From assembly GCF_019399895.1 (NCBI RefSeq), contig NC_091876.1:1836381-1900380 (forward strand): 64,000 nucleotides of DNA, given 5' to 3'. Every line of letters begins with the position of its first letter. The first letter of the stretch is position 1. Shown here one piece after another: positions 15,102 through 26,399 of this stretch. The position numbers were made by a program, and so were the translations under genes. This DNA is from Cardiocondyla obscurior (Eukaryota > Arthropoda > Insecta > Hymenoptera > Formicidae). The notes under the pieces were generated by a model. The model searched no databases. It worked only from the letters and a program-made list of their open reading frames with translations, and was not told where the DNA came from.

Positions 15102-15131
15102 CCTTTTCTGCTCTCGCGAGAGCAGAAAAGG
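15102..15131. repeat. 30-bp perfect palindrome
   Basis: CCTTTTCTGCTCTCG is followed directly by its exact reverse complement CGAGAGCAGAAAAGG, with no spacer. The symmetry stops at 15101/15132. No ORF or gene model accounts for it. It could extrude as a cruciform or be a symmetric binding site. Confidence 0.95.
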
Positions 15132-16248
15132 CCTACAACGTTTTCTACCTCGGGCGTTCGCTCATAATCAACAAATCGTAGCCGCGGATGTTCTATTCGC
15201 CTCGATTGAGGCTAATTTGTAGCATAATAGAAGGAGAGGATCGCTGCTAACCTGCACCCTTCGCGGCAAATTGGTTCCTTTAGTTTCTAAGAAGTGGAAG
15301 GTTACATCTTCGAGGGCAAACCGGATCGCGCCACATATATATCGTGCCGCGGTAAGAGCTCGCTAGATTAAGCCAGCCGTTTCTCTGAACCACCAGCGGC
15401 TAAATTAGTGAACGATGTACCGTTCCGATCGTCTCTTTTTTTTTTTTAACACCGGCGTGAACATCGAAAATCGAATACAAAATGATAATGAGAATAAACG
15501 GGACTCGTGATCGAATTAGAATATATTAATTTTTAATATAAATCTAGAAATCAACTTGATAGAAAAAAAAAAAAATATCTCAAACACCTACCTACCACCT
15601 ACCTACCTATTCATTCTCCCCTCCAAAAGCATTTTTTTTAATAAAGAATATCAACCAAAATTAAAATACGAATCAATGATATTAAAAAAAAAAAAAGAAG
15701 CATCAGGATAAAACGAACGAGAGATCGTGGAACATTTTTTCGAGGGATCGTAATAGCTTGTTAATGTAAATGTATGTACACTGCATTACACGACTAGCGC
15801 ACGCGAATTAATTTCACCGTGGTATAATAATAGCCGGCTGCACTTGGTAATCACACGCGTACGGGTAGCTAAAAGTACGAGCATATACTACGCGATTCGC
15901 CTGGCGTATTTATGCGCTCGCTGCGGAACGTGGGTATTATTCGCGAAGGTCGTCCCACGAAGGCTGCACTGTGTCAAACGGGTAGAATTGCCCGGCGAAC
16001 GACGTGAAAATGAAACGGGGGCAAGACACGCGCGTAGCCTTATCCTCCTTCGAACTAAAAAAGAATGCGTCTATTGTGTTTTCGCGGAATCCTGAGCTTT
16101 GTGGAACATCCACGAAAAAGAAGAAAAAAAAATCGTACCATTGTCTCGTTTCATTAATTGACCCAAATTTTGAAAATTATTCCATGAAACATTTTCGAAT
16201 AATACTCGTCGATTTTAAACGCAGATTTTTTTTTACTAAAGCTGCGAT

Positions 16249-16274
16249 AAAAAAAAAAAAAAAAAAAAAAAAAA
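16249..16274. repeat. Poly(A) run of about 26 followed by TATATATA
   Basis: A homopolymer of A followed by a short TA run. No target-site duplication or retroelement sequence was recognised around it. Confidence 0.85.
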
Positions 16275-19200
16275 TATATATAAGAATTCTCTTTTCTCGG
16301 AATCCTATTGTTACGTACCGGGGGATGCTCCAAAGCGGGGTGGAGAGAAAGGTCGGAAACGGTGCGCATAAAGGCGCACATACGGCCGCGTACGGAAAGA
16401 AGGGGACGACTGCACGCATTTTAAGTACACGCGGTGTTTCTCGGTAACGGAGCAATGAAAAAATACCGGGCGGACCTGTGTGTGTGCTGCGCGCGTTTCC
16501 CGAGGCATATAACAACCATAATAGGAAGGTAGAAGAGCCTTATCCCCAGAACCAGGTTACGTTTGCCCCGTTGTTATGCCGGATGGTTTCAACCACCGTG
16601 TCTGGGTGATCCGCGGGTATCTGGGTGAGACCGCGAAGGAGATAAAAGCGGAGTACGCGGGGCAAGGTAGGCCGAACGAGAGGGAACGAGATAATGAGAA
16701 CGGCGGACGGAGGGCAGGGGGCAAGAGCGCGCAAAGCCGAAGAAGAAGAAAAGAGGCAAGTAACACAAGGTGCACGTCGAACAGATGCAACTAATACCCG
16801 TGGCTTTGAGGAAACGGAACAACCCGGGGGAGCTCGTGCGTGTCGAGCGACTTCGAAATGGAAAAGCGGCCTCTCGAGCACGGACAATTCCGCGTTCAAC
16901 GAAAGTGCGCGATGTAAGACATTTCCATCGCCGTTATTCCGATTGATTTTGTTGCCCGATTACAGAACGTCCGTCTCGTACGCGCGGCGCATGTGGAGCG
17001 CGTAATAATAATGATAAGAAATATCCGTGAGCGCTGCAGTGTCTGCACGGCTAGACGACTTCCGCGGAAACCCGTCGTTGTACTCTCGAACCGACCAAGT
17101 TCGGTAACGCGAAACTCGTTTCAGATGAAAGTTCAGGGTGACGTGCGTTGCGTGAAATCTAGCGCGATTTAATTTTACTCGCTCAAAAGTCGGCTTTGAG
17201 GCGGCGCAAGTTAAAACGCGTAATGTCCTTCTCTCTTTTTAATTAAAACGTACGCCTATCGGGCAAGGTTCTTACGTATTTCCAGATTTTAATTGTGAGA
17301 TTCATAAATACGCCGATATACGAAAATATCTCCGTGTTTATTAAAAAAAAAAAAAATATAAAAAAAATAAAAAAACGTTGGGTAATACCAATTTTCTTGG
17401 TTTGAAATAAATGCTAATACACATCTGCGTCAGCGTGCTATCAAGGTACCGTCTCTTGGATTTATTATGCGAAGACAGGCTACCGCACCTGCAGCTGGCA
17501 CTTATGGCCACGCGGATACGCTCTCTCCTCGCGCGACATGGCAGGTGCACGCTCTAGAGTAATATCTAATCCGCGTTAACGACGACCGAGTTTCGCACGG
17601 TTAAAGTCTTAAGCGGCTTCCGACCCGGTTATTAAACCTCACATCCTGCGTAACGATTTCTCTCGTTGCAGGAGATACGTCCGTGTCGCGCTTTCGCGTC
17701 AAGTGATCCGATTTCAAATAAAAACAATATCGCATTCATCGCCGGGGATGTCCATTATAGCGCAACGGAAACGGAAACAATTTCATTATCGTAATAACAT
17801 CGTTACATAATAATAATAATAGGCAGGTAGCCGCAATAAATCATTCGTTCGTATATTCTAACTTTGCTAACAAAACGACCGGCACCGGCTAAGTGACTGA
17901 AATAATTTCCTATTTATTATTAAGTATTTAATTGATCGCAAATAATCCAAGTTCTCGCAAACGTGAAAACGACGGAACCGGCGAGCACTCTTCGCGGTTC
18001 GCTTAGGCTACGGATTTAAACGATCGAAAAAAAATTGTCGAGTAAAATTGTTGCCCGTGCTCGAGGAATATTATTAGCGAGCGCAAGGGAACGCGGATCG
18101 AGGAACGTTTATTAAAAGACGCGGAAAGCGTTTATTAAACGGAGCGAATTCGACCGAGCTGACACCGTTAGTTGATAAAAACTGTGAGAGCTGAATATAA
18201 CCGAGATACGATATCATCTATTAGAGAAGATGCTAACTGGGACCGACCACGCCCCGCGGCTAATCGCTACCTCGAGTAACATCCCGGAATATTAATTAAG
18301 CACGTGATTAATAATAAGGGAAGAACGAGGGTTGGTTAAGCGCAGATAAAAGTAGCGCCGGGCACCGCGCGACTAGGCGCCACAGTTATCGTAATTATTG
18401 TAATTGGTATTTACGAGGGCCATGGAAACTCACTCCTTATTCCCTTCCTCGAGATCGCCGGACCGGAGAGGCGACTCGATCTTCCGGTTCTACGATCAAA
18501 AGTAGATGCAAAAGCTCCGGGGCGAGCAGGTAGACGAGCTGGTCTCTAGCCTCTCTACCCCGATACGTTCAACCAAGAGCGAAGGCGAAGGGAGAGGCGG
18601 GGGGAGTGGAGGCGAAGAGAAAGATCCCTCTTAATATTTTAATAATACTCCTCGATTAAACGGGAATCATTAGACGGGCTACCGTAGACATCGCGCGGAG
18701 ATACGCGAACCTGGGCACGGCGACGTATCAATCGCATATGGAAATTGACGAGCTATTAACGGAACTCGGGTGGAACTGGCGCCGGCCTGAGTAAATCTTG
18801 CACCCAACGCGTTATATTTAAGCCGGTATTTATATACAAAATATTTATGTCGCGCTATAATTAAACATTCCGCTGCGCAAGCGAAAGTCGGTGGCGAAAA
18901 ATCAAGAATTAATTTCACGTGTGAAGTTAACCTTCCGCTAACGATCGTAAAAAGTATCGGCCGTCTCACAAGAAACGATCTATAAATATTTCCATTGTAA
19001 TCAGATTCCAATTAAACGCTCGTTAAGATATAACAAACATATCTGTTAATTAAATATCGATAAGGGGATTGATTTCTGCGGTAATCGGATTTCGAAATAG
19101 AACGCGTAATAACTTTATCGCAACCCTCCGATGGCATTATTAATAAATACATTCCACGACGCTTCCCGATAATTTATCTGTTAATTGCAAAACTAACATC

Positions 19201-22200
19201 GCGGATGATCAAATAGGATATTTCATAGCAAGGCTCATAAAACTAACATCAATTAATAATATCGATTAATAAGAGAGATTATTCACCCGCGCTTCCTCCT
19301 GTTGACAATCTATGTCGCGACTTATCTATTTACGTAAATCAAGCAGATTTCTCAAGAATATTTCGAAACGACAGCTTGACAGCTGCCGATCAAACGCTAG
19401 AAAGATTAGAATCAAGAAGACGAAGATTAAAAAGATAAATTCCCGTGTCACTTTGCGGAGAGTCTCGCAAACTTGTTCCGTTGCAGTAAAAATAGATAAA
19501 AAAAAAAAAAATATTGTATCTTATCTCACGTACCATGATTTAAATACGTATTTCTATTTGGCTGAAAAATTTATTTTCCCGTCAGTAAGTTGTTACTTCT
19601 TTATCGCATTATTATGTATACCTGTGTACACGTTTTGTTTTACCGTTTGAAAAGAATTACGCCGCGCGGTTGCAATAGAAAGGAATTAATCTACCGTATC
19701 TCTCGTCACGTTTATCACTCTCGCCGATAACGCTTTAACGCAACGAAGCCAGGACCGCGCTCGAATAAGTCGTGCGCAAACAATAGGTTGCGCACTTCCG
19801 CGATTTACGTTTTGTTCGAAATGCATTCTCGCCGCCGCGGGCTGACGTTGCAGCTGAAGCTGAAATTAAAGCCGGTCAAGAACACCGTTCGCGGAGGCCT
19901 CCGCTCGAGACCCGGACCCTCTGGCTGTTCGCATTTTTCTCGCCGGCACAGATTTAATAATTCCCGAGAACAAATAGACGTTAGCGTAATGGATTATCAA
20001 CGGAGGGGAAAGTCTCCCTTGATACTCGGATCGATTCGCAAATTGAAATACAAAACGATCCGTTTAATTCACGTTCGATATTCGCCTCCTCGACGGCCGA
20101 GGTTGGGGAACGCCGCCGCCCCGATACTCGGAGGCAGGAGTAAATTAATGTAAACTCAACGACAAGCACTCGCGTTCAATTCACGTTTAGATATGGCGTT
20201 ATTTATTAGAATAATCGCGATCATTAGCCAGTCAAGGCAAGGCCCATCTCTTACGAGATCCCCTTTTCGATTTCCCCTAACTCAAATATCACAAATTTTA
20301 TAATCCATTTGTAACTTATCAGTTCATATACGTAATATCGAGGGGGAAGGGAGGAGGAATACCGCGTGCGTAGGAATTGCAGCAAACGTCTGCAGATAAC
20401 CGAGGCACATGACAGTATATTCTCGCGCGGATTTTCCTGCAAATTGCGGTTATAGCACTCGACAATTATACGCTACATGCGATAGCTCGTTCGGCTAAGA
20501 GCGAGAGCGAGCAGAAAAGGAGCCTAATTACCCGGCCTCTGGTAGCTCCTTTACGAGGCTCTACATCTTATCGCATAATATACCGACAATGTTCGCGATA
20601 CCGTCGACTCTCCGCGCGGGCTAGTGTAGATGCCCGCGTAATTCGGTCCTAACGCGTGCTCTCGTTATCGCTTTTATCATTCAACAAGTACGCTGGCAGA
20701 CGCATTGGAATCCGCGGCAAATGCAACGGACCTACACCGAGTGCGTGCAAATATCCGGCGAAACATCGAAAATCATCCGCACTACGCTCTCATTACTATC
20801 TACGGACAAAATAATAATACCGACCGATTGATTAACGTCTGTTTTCGAGCTGCAGATCACATTTATCGCTAGGCAATTTTTTTTTTTTTTTTTCTCGATA
20901 ATTAATTAGATAATTGCGTACCTTAAAACGGCGGAATATTATACGAGATTAATTTTATTAAGTCGAATTAAAATCGATGTTAATACTGTTACGAGTCTAG
21001 GAATATATTTAGTTGGTTTTTTTCTTTTTTTTTTAATTTTATTATCGCAATAAAACGCAGTCCAGCCTATCACGCGTAATTTTCCACAAAGTTGCAGTCT
21101 ATTTAATTTTCATTGACTCCCATCGGGACACGAGGCAACGCTTCCGGATCCTATTCCTTAGAAAGAAGGCGACCTCGATCCGCGAAAAGAAACGTTTCAT
21201 CACTCTCGCCGGATACGCTAAACGACGGCGCGGCGGCGGCGGGAACGCGCGAAAAAAATACCGTACGATAACGGAACGTTCGGGGATCGGGCGCGAGGCG
21301 GAATCGGCGCATCGCGGGATGCGTCACGCGGCCGTGGGAGAGGCAAACGGCTGGGGAACGATCATAATTAATGAGCTCGCGTAATTTCTAACACGCGGCC
21401 TCGTTAGCATGCTCTCGTTCGCAAACGGTAAAGCGTGCGGCTCCGCCAAGGACCACGCGCCGAGATGCGCGCGCGAGCGACGCATTCTCCCTAACAATGT
21501 TTGTTATAGCAGACGTACGTCGAGGAATGTGCGCATTATATCATTACGCACTATTACCCATTACATACCTCGTTACACCGTATATATCGTATATTATCCT
21601 AGATACGCCGGAGGAAAAAGTAAGAACTCTCCTCTCTTTCTCGCTCGCTCGCTCTGTGTGCCACTGATGAGACCCTTGGACCATTATCATGCACGTCCGC
21701 GCGGCGGGCCGTGAGCGCGTGTGCGTGCACGCGCGTCCGCGGCACCGTACGCGCACACGCGCGTAATACTTGGCGCGGGCTATCTAATTGTATAGTAAAT
21801 AACCTTCGTAAATTACGCATATAATGCTTAATGCCGTCGTGCGGCCGCGCGCGGTATTGTGCGGCGTGCCTATCGCGTTATGACATTCAATTGCGACGTG
21901 TCAGGCAATCACGGCCGCCTTACAGACTCCGACACTTTATGGCGCGCGGCGATATTGCACGCCGTGGCGCGTAGTCACCCGCCGGCTGGGAAAAATCGGG
22001 GGAGATAAAAAAAAAAAAAAAAAAAGATAAGACGGGGGGAGGATCGCCGACGAGTCGTCGCCGATAAATCGAGTTAATTCGCGCGAGAATAACTCCGAAT
22101 TAATGAACGTTACCGTCGGGACCGCGACGCCGATGGCGCGTAATTGTTTTATATTTATCGCGGCCGAGACGAGCAACGAGCTTTGACCGCGGCGACGGAT

Positions 22201-22591
22201 AATTAACGAGAGATATAAAACCGTCGGCGATATTTTTTTTCTCGCCCCACGCTAATGACCGCTCTATTCCGCGCTCTTCTCCGCGTATCCGGCAAGAGAG
22301 GGAAGAAAAAAAAAAATTAATTCGCGCTTTTATTTATCTCGTAATTGGCGGTAACATAAAGTCGTTTATCTGATCGATATTTCCGGCGCATGATTTATTC
22401 ATGAGATCGAGAATAGCGTTGAAAACAGATTTTTAGTCAATTCCAATACAAAAAAAAAAAAAAAAAACATTGATGTGGTAGATTTAATTTCCGTATATTT
22501 TATTTTATTTCAAGAAAAAAAAATACGATTTTTCGAAAAAATGTAATTTTCACGGCGATAAAAATCGACTCGTTTCGCCTTGCGAGTATTC

Positions 22592-22816
22592 ATTTACCTT
22601 GGATCCGACCTCTACATACGGTGAGCAGGGAGGACAATGTCTGGCCTGCACTTTCTCCATAGTCGGATAAACCCGGAACAATGCTACCGCGGGCGTGAAT
22701 CGCGCGCGATTGCGTAAACCCGCACGAAATCCTTTCCCGGTAACATTGACTTTTTCAAATATAATTGGTGCTCGCGTGCCCTGATTACTAATCACCGCGG
22801 TGAACGTGACACACAT
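22592..22816 (-). other. Possible coding exon, unrecognised
   Basis: The minus strand carries an open frame starting with ATG at 22816. At 22598 it meets a reasonable donor (CCAAG followed by gtaaatg), giving a possible exon of about 73 codons. The translation is less skewed to Arg/Ser/Pro than the random ORFs nearby. I recognise no family and see no clear downstream partner exon. Without the splice the ORF ends at 22550. Low confidence. Confidence 0.15.
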
Positions 22817-23500
22817 TCGATTTTAGTTACGGCGTGACGATTCGCGCATTCGGAGTACAATGCCCGCGGATCGAAGCTACAAAAGAGCTTTCTGTGTAAA
22901 ATCACGTATACTATATGCAGCTCCACCTAATGCAGAGCGAGCGGCGAGAAAGATAATGCCTCGTTCAGGAAACGATCGTCGAGCACGTCGAATAATAATT
23001 TGAAATTAACAGTAAACGTATTAGAAAGATAAAAATGTAAGTGTAAATTATATCGTCCGCGTGAAAGAATTTTTACTGAACGGTGCAACGAAATAAAGGC
23101 ATTTGCGTTTTATTTTATACACGCGATAAATTCGCATCTCGAGCCATAAACATTTTGATGAAGAAATGTAAAACTTGTAATTTTTGCAAGGGACCACTTT
23201 AGATAGAGAGATATCGAGCTTCCTTTATGGTACGCGTATTATACATGTGCCTGTGCATTAAAGTCGTTATCTTGGATATTTTTATCGAAGAGGAAATTGA
23301 CCTTGCCATAACAAACGCGTTATGCAAATTGGAATGCTTCGCCATAAACTCACTTCAACTTCGGTACATTATTGCGTTGTCGAATACCAGAACATACGCG
23401 TAAAGAAAAAAAAAAAATAACTCGGGCAGACGTAGGTTTGCGCACGGCAGAGTTCGCGATACAAACGTTAATATTATAACTTTAATCGATTATTATAAAC

Positions 23501-23592
23501 GTTATCTAGTGCGTGCCTAAATAAATTAATTTCCAAAACGAATGTTATCTAGTGCGTACCTAAATAAATTAATTTCCAAAACGAACGTTATC
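23501..23592. repeat. 43-bp tandem duplication
   Basis: A 43-bp unit beginning GTTATCTAGTGCGT occurs at 23501 and 23544 with one or two differences, and a third copy begins at 23587 but stops after a few bases. It lies in AT-rich DNA outside any gene model and looks like a recent local duplication. Confidence 0.9.
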
Positions 23593-23899
23593 TACGTACA
23601 TATATTAGCGATATATTTGCAGGAGCGCGAGACTGCTGAAACAAACGAACGTTCGTGATCGCGATAAGTCGAGCAAGAGCAAGGACTGGCGCTGCAATTA
23701 TGATACGCGGCAATCGAAGGACCATTGTGTACGAATACAAAACTGCGCTTACTTGTCTGGTTTATCCAGCGGTCGGTGACGATCGTGAACCACGGCGGTG
23801 GACGGCGGGACTGGTCGCGCGTGGCACGTCCGTTTGTAAATAAATTAATTCGTGCGTTTTTCCCACTGGTAACAACTCCACACTGCGGCACTGTGTACT

Positions 23900-24350
23900 A
23901 CCGCGTCTCGCGAGCACCCGAAGGGAGAGACCGGGAGACCGGGATACATCGATTTCGGAGGACCTCGCGCGCGGACGGTACGCGGGGACGGCGTGTCGCG
24001 GCGGTCCGGGACGCGAGGCAAAGAGGGCGGAAAGAGGCCACGTAAAACAGGGGGGAAAGAAAGGGGAGAAAGAGAGAAAGACGGAGACAGAAAGAGCGGC
24101 TCTGCTCTGACACAGACCACCGACCAGCTTCACTCCGGAACTGACGCGATACTGGCCCTCCACCTCACGATCCGCAATCTAACCGGCTCCATTCGCTCGG
24201 TCGTTTTCGCTGACGTTCGGCTCGCCGCTCACTCCTCTCCTCTTTTCTCTACTCTTCTCTCCACCTCTGTTCCCCTATCTGAGTACACGGGCACCCAGAA
24301 CGTGTGCGTGTGCGTGTGCGTGCGCGCGCGTGCGTACGGTCGTAGTACGT
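23900..24350 (+). promoter_or_regulatory. Candidate CpG-rich promoter or 5' exon region
   Basis: This block is CpG-rich, has purine-rich runs (about 24,000-24,100), a CT-rich stretch (24,230-24,270) and a GTGTGC/GCGCGC repeat (24,300-24,337). A donor-like sequence (GTCAAG followed by gtaacg) lies at about 24,350 on the plus strand. Together these resemble the promoter and non-coding first exon of a plus-strand gene, but I find no matching downstream exon. Confidence 0.2.
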
Positions 24351-24951
24351 CAAGGTAACGTGTGTGTTCGAAGGTACGGATACGCCTACGCAATTTGGCC
24401 CCGTGGACGATAATGAAGAACTCGCCCGTTCTTTACGCGCCGATAAAACTATTCCTGCTCGAAACGAGTCCCTACGAGGTGCCGGAAACCCACAAGTTAT
24501 ACAGAAAACCGATCAAGATCCTAAACCGACCAGGTTAAACCTTTGTTTCCGATTCAGCAAAAAAATTCGACGAGATTTAATTAATAGTTGATATACCTAG
24601 CAAGATTGGCAATTCACACCGATGAGAAAATGGCAACTATCACACGGGATTTATGAATTTGACTAGAACTATGCTCACGCTTCGCGTGCGTTATTTTTTG
24701 GAAGGTTATTTTAATTTATAATCGACGACGTGATATCGAGTTAAGAGACCCGATTACAACATGTGAAATAAGATTTTTGCAACTTACCGATCTGCAATGA
24801 GCAACAGCGGAGTTGTTGAATTCAGGCGGTGGCTGAAACATAAAATAACAATATTAATGTAGACATGTTGAAAATAAATAGTTAATGATTAAACAAAAAA
24901 AATTATGCGGATGTATTTAATTTTTTAATAATTCTTTAAGTTGATCCTTAC

Positions 24952-25007
24952 CTATGAGTTGCTCCGCTGAGGCAGGATACCCATCCTGGGCCTGCTCCTC
25001 CTCTCAG
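24952..25007. repeat. Exon-end repeat, copy 1
   Basis: A 56-bp sequence that forms the 3' end of candidate exon 4 on the minus strand, ending exactly at its splice donor. It matches the copy at 25348-25403 at about 51 of 57 aligned bases (offset 396 bp). Confidence 0.9.
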
Positions 25008-25347
25008 ATGGGACGTGACGAGCCATCCTTCCGCGCACAAGTAACTCGCGAACGCGTCCGGGTGAAGCTACAATCGCGAAAATTACTTAATAAATTTTTC
25101 GACACTCCCGAATTAAAGAGAATCGTAAAAAAACGCCCGGTAACTATCGGCAGCCCCGAACGACCGACGAACCGGCTGCAGTTCGTATAATTTCGAATCG
25201 GCGTGCGGCACTGAGCGATGCGACGCAGCGGAGTTTCTCTTGACCTGAAACAAAAAAATAAAACAATTATTTAATAGATATAAAATTTAATTAAATGAAA
25301 AAATTAAGAAACGTTATTAAAAATCCAAAGAAAAAATTGATATATAC

Positions 25348-25403
25348 CCATGGGTTGCTCCGCCGGGGCAGGATACCCTTCCTGGGCCTCCTCCTCCTCT
25401 CAG
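25348..25403. repeat. Exon-end repeat, copy 2
   Basis: The second copy of the 56-bp repeat, forming the 3' end of candidate exon 3 and again ending exactly at a GT donor. Similarity stops at the exon boundary on one side and at CTCTCAG on the other, so the repeat tracks the exon end. Confidence 0.9.
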
Positions 25404-26399
25404 GATGTCCTCGGGATGTCGGGTCGGTCCTCCTTCGATGGCAGAGTATTATCTGAAACAGTAAAAATTGCATTGAATATTACGTTCTGTTCAATATCTT
25501 ACTGAGCGTGTATTGTGTGCTGTACCGCGCGCGTGTTTTCGTTCTAGGTGACCGGACGAATACAACAGCGCCAGCACATCTAGTCCGTCCCACTCCCCGC
25601 GCTCCCCGCGCCCAGCCGCACTGAGACGTTTTTACGAATAAAATTAAATAGCGCGACGAACGATCACTCGAAAAAATATACTTTATTAATATTCGTTGCT
25701 GTGCTTACCTTTATCGGGACTTCATTCGAGTCGTCCTCGATCTCGGCAAGAAACTGGACGGCGTGAAGCAAGATCCAAAGTCACATTGATCCTTCGGCTC
25801 GATCCTCGTCGGCGAAAGCCTGTGCCAAGCGGCCAACGAGACGGGGCTGCGATGTGAGACTCTCCCCGCGCCTTGTCGTCCTCGAGTTCCACCAAAATCA
25901 CGTGCACGAGACGGGACGAGAATCTCGGTCGCGACGTAGAAGGCGGGCGAGGTGCAGGCCTCATGCTCTCAAATACGATCTGGAATTTAGGCTTCTGTAA
26001 GATCCTTGATCGCGAACAATGTAGATTCGATGCTCGCGTATCGTCGCCCGACTGCGAATACGCGAAACTATCACGGCACAGTAATGAACGTGACGATTTA
26101 CCTTTACCTGACCGGACGTGTGTCGGTAACTGGGCAACGGCGGTGTCCCGTGCAAGACACGGCGCTTCATAGAGCCCTCAGGGTGAGGCAAGACATAGGT
26201 ACACGATGATATGCGTCGAGAGTACACCCGGAGATGCCTAGACGTCTTCGTCTCGAGCAGCAACGTGTTCCATGTGCCTGGCGTACCATGCGTCTGAGTC
26301 GCGTAGACCCCGTGCGATCAGGCGATCGATAGAACGCTCTGATTGGTCCGCGCCTAGGGTCACCCATCTCTTTTTAGGGACCAGCAATTTTTTGACGCT

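Larger units (their letters stand above)
1..22500. other. Long CpG-rich region without a recognisable gene
   Basis: I read both strands and found no exon chain or protein family here. The ORFs are mostly 60-260 codons, rich in Arg, Ser and Pro, and usually overlapped by equally long ORFs on the other strand, which is what CpG-rich non-coding DNA produces. The stretch contains very many TAATTA/AATTAATT motifs, several purine or pyrimidine tracts, (GA)n runs and homopolymers. The densest CpG zones are about 4,900-6,450, 7,140-7,560, 9,000-10,500 and 21,200-21,900. It could be intergenic DNA or the introns and regulatory DNA of a gene whose exons lie outside the window. Small or untranslated exons cannot be excluded by eye. 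Confidence 0.6.
24788..26263 (-). ncRNA. Candidate five-exon minus-strand transcript
   Basis: Five segments have canonical splice signals on the minus strand: exon 1 ending 26108 (GGTCAG|gtaaag; 5' end unknown), exon 2 25994-25710 (acceptor cttacag, donor gtaagc), exon 3 25452-25348 (acceptor tgtttcag, donor gtatat), exon 4 25244-24952 (acceptor tgtttcag, donor gtaagg) and exon 5 24832-24788 (acceptor gtttcag, donor gtaagt). More exons may follow. Exons 1 and 2 join in one frame into a 142-codon ORF (ATG at 26263, stop at 25722), but it is Arg/Ser/Pro-rich and unrecognised, and exon 4 has stops. I therefore favour a long non-coding RNA; a fast-evolving small protein is the alternative. The CpG-rich DNA at 26,270-26,470 would be its promoter. 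Confidence 0.35.
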
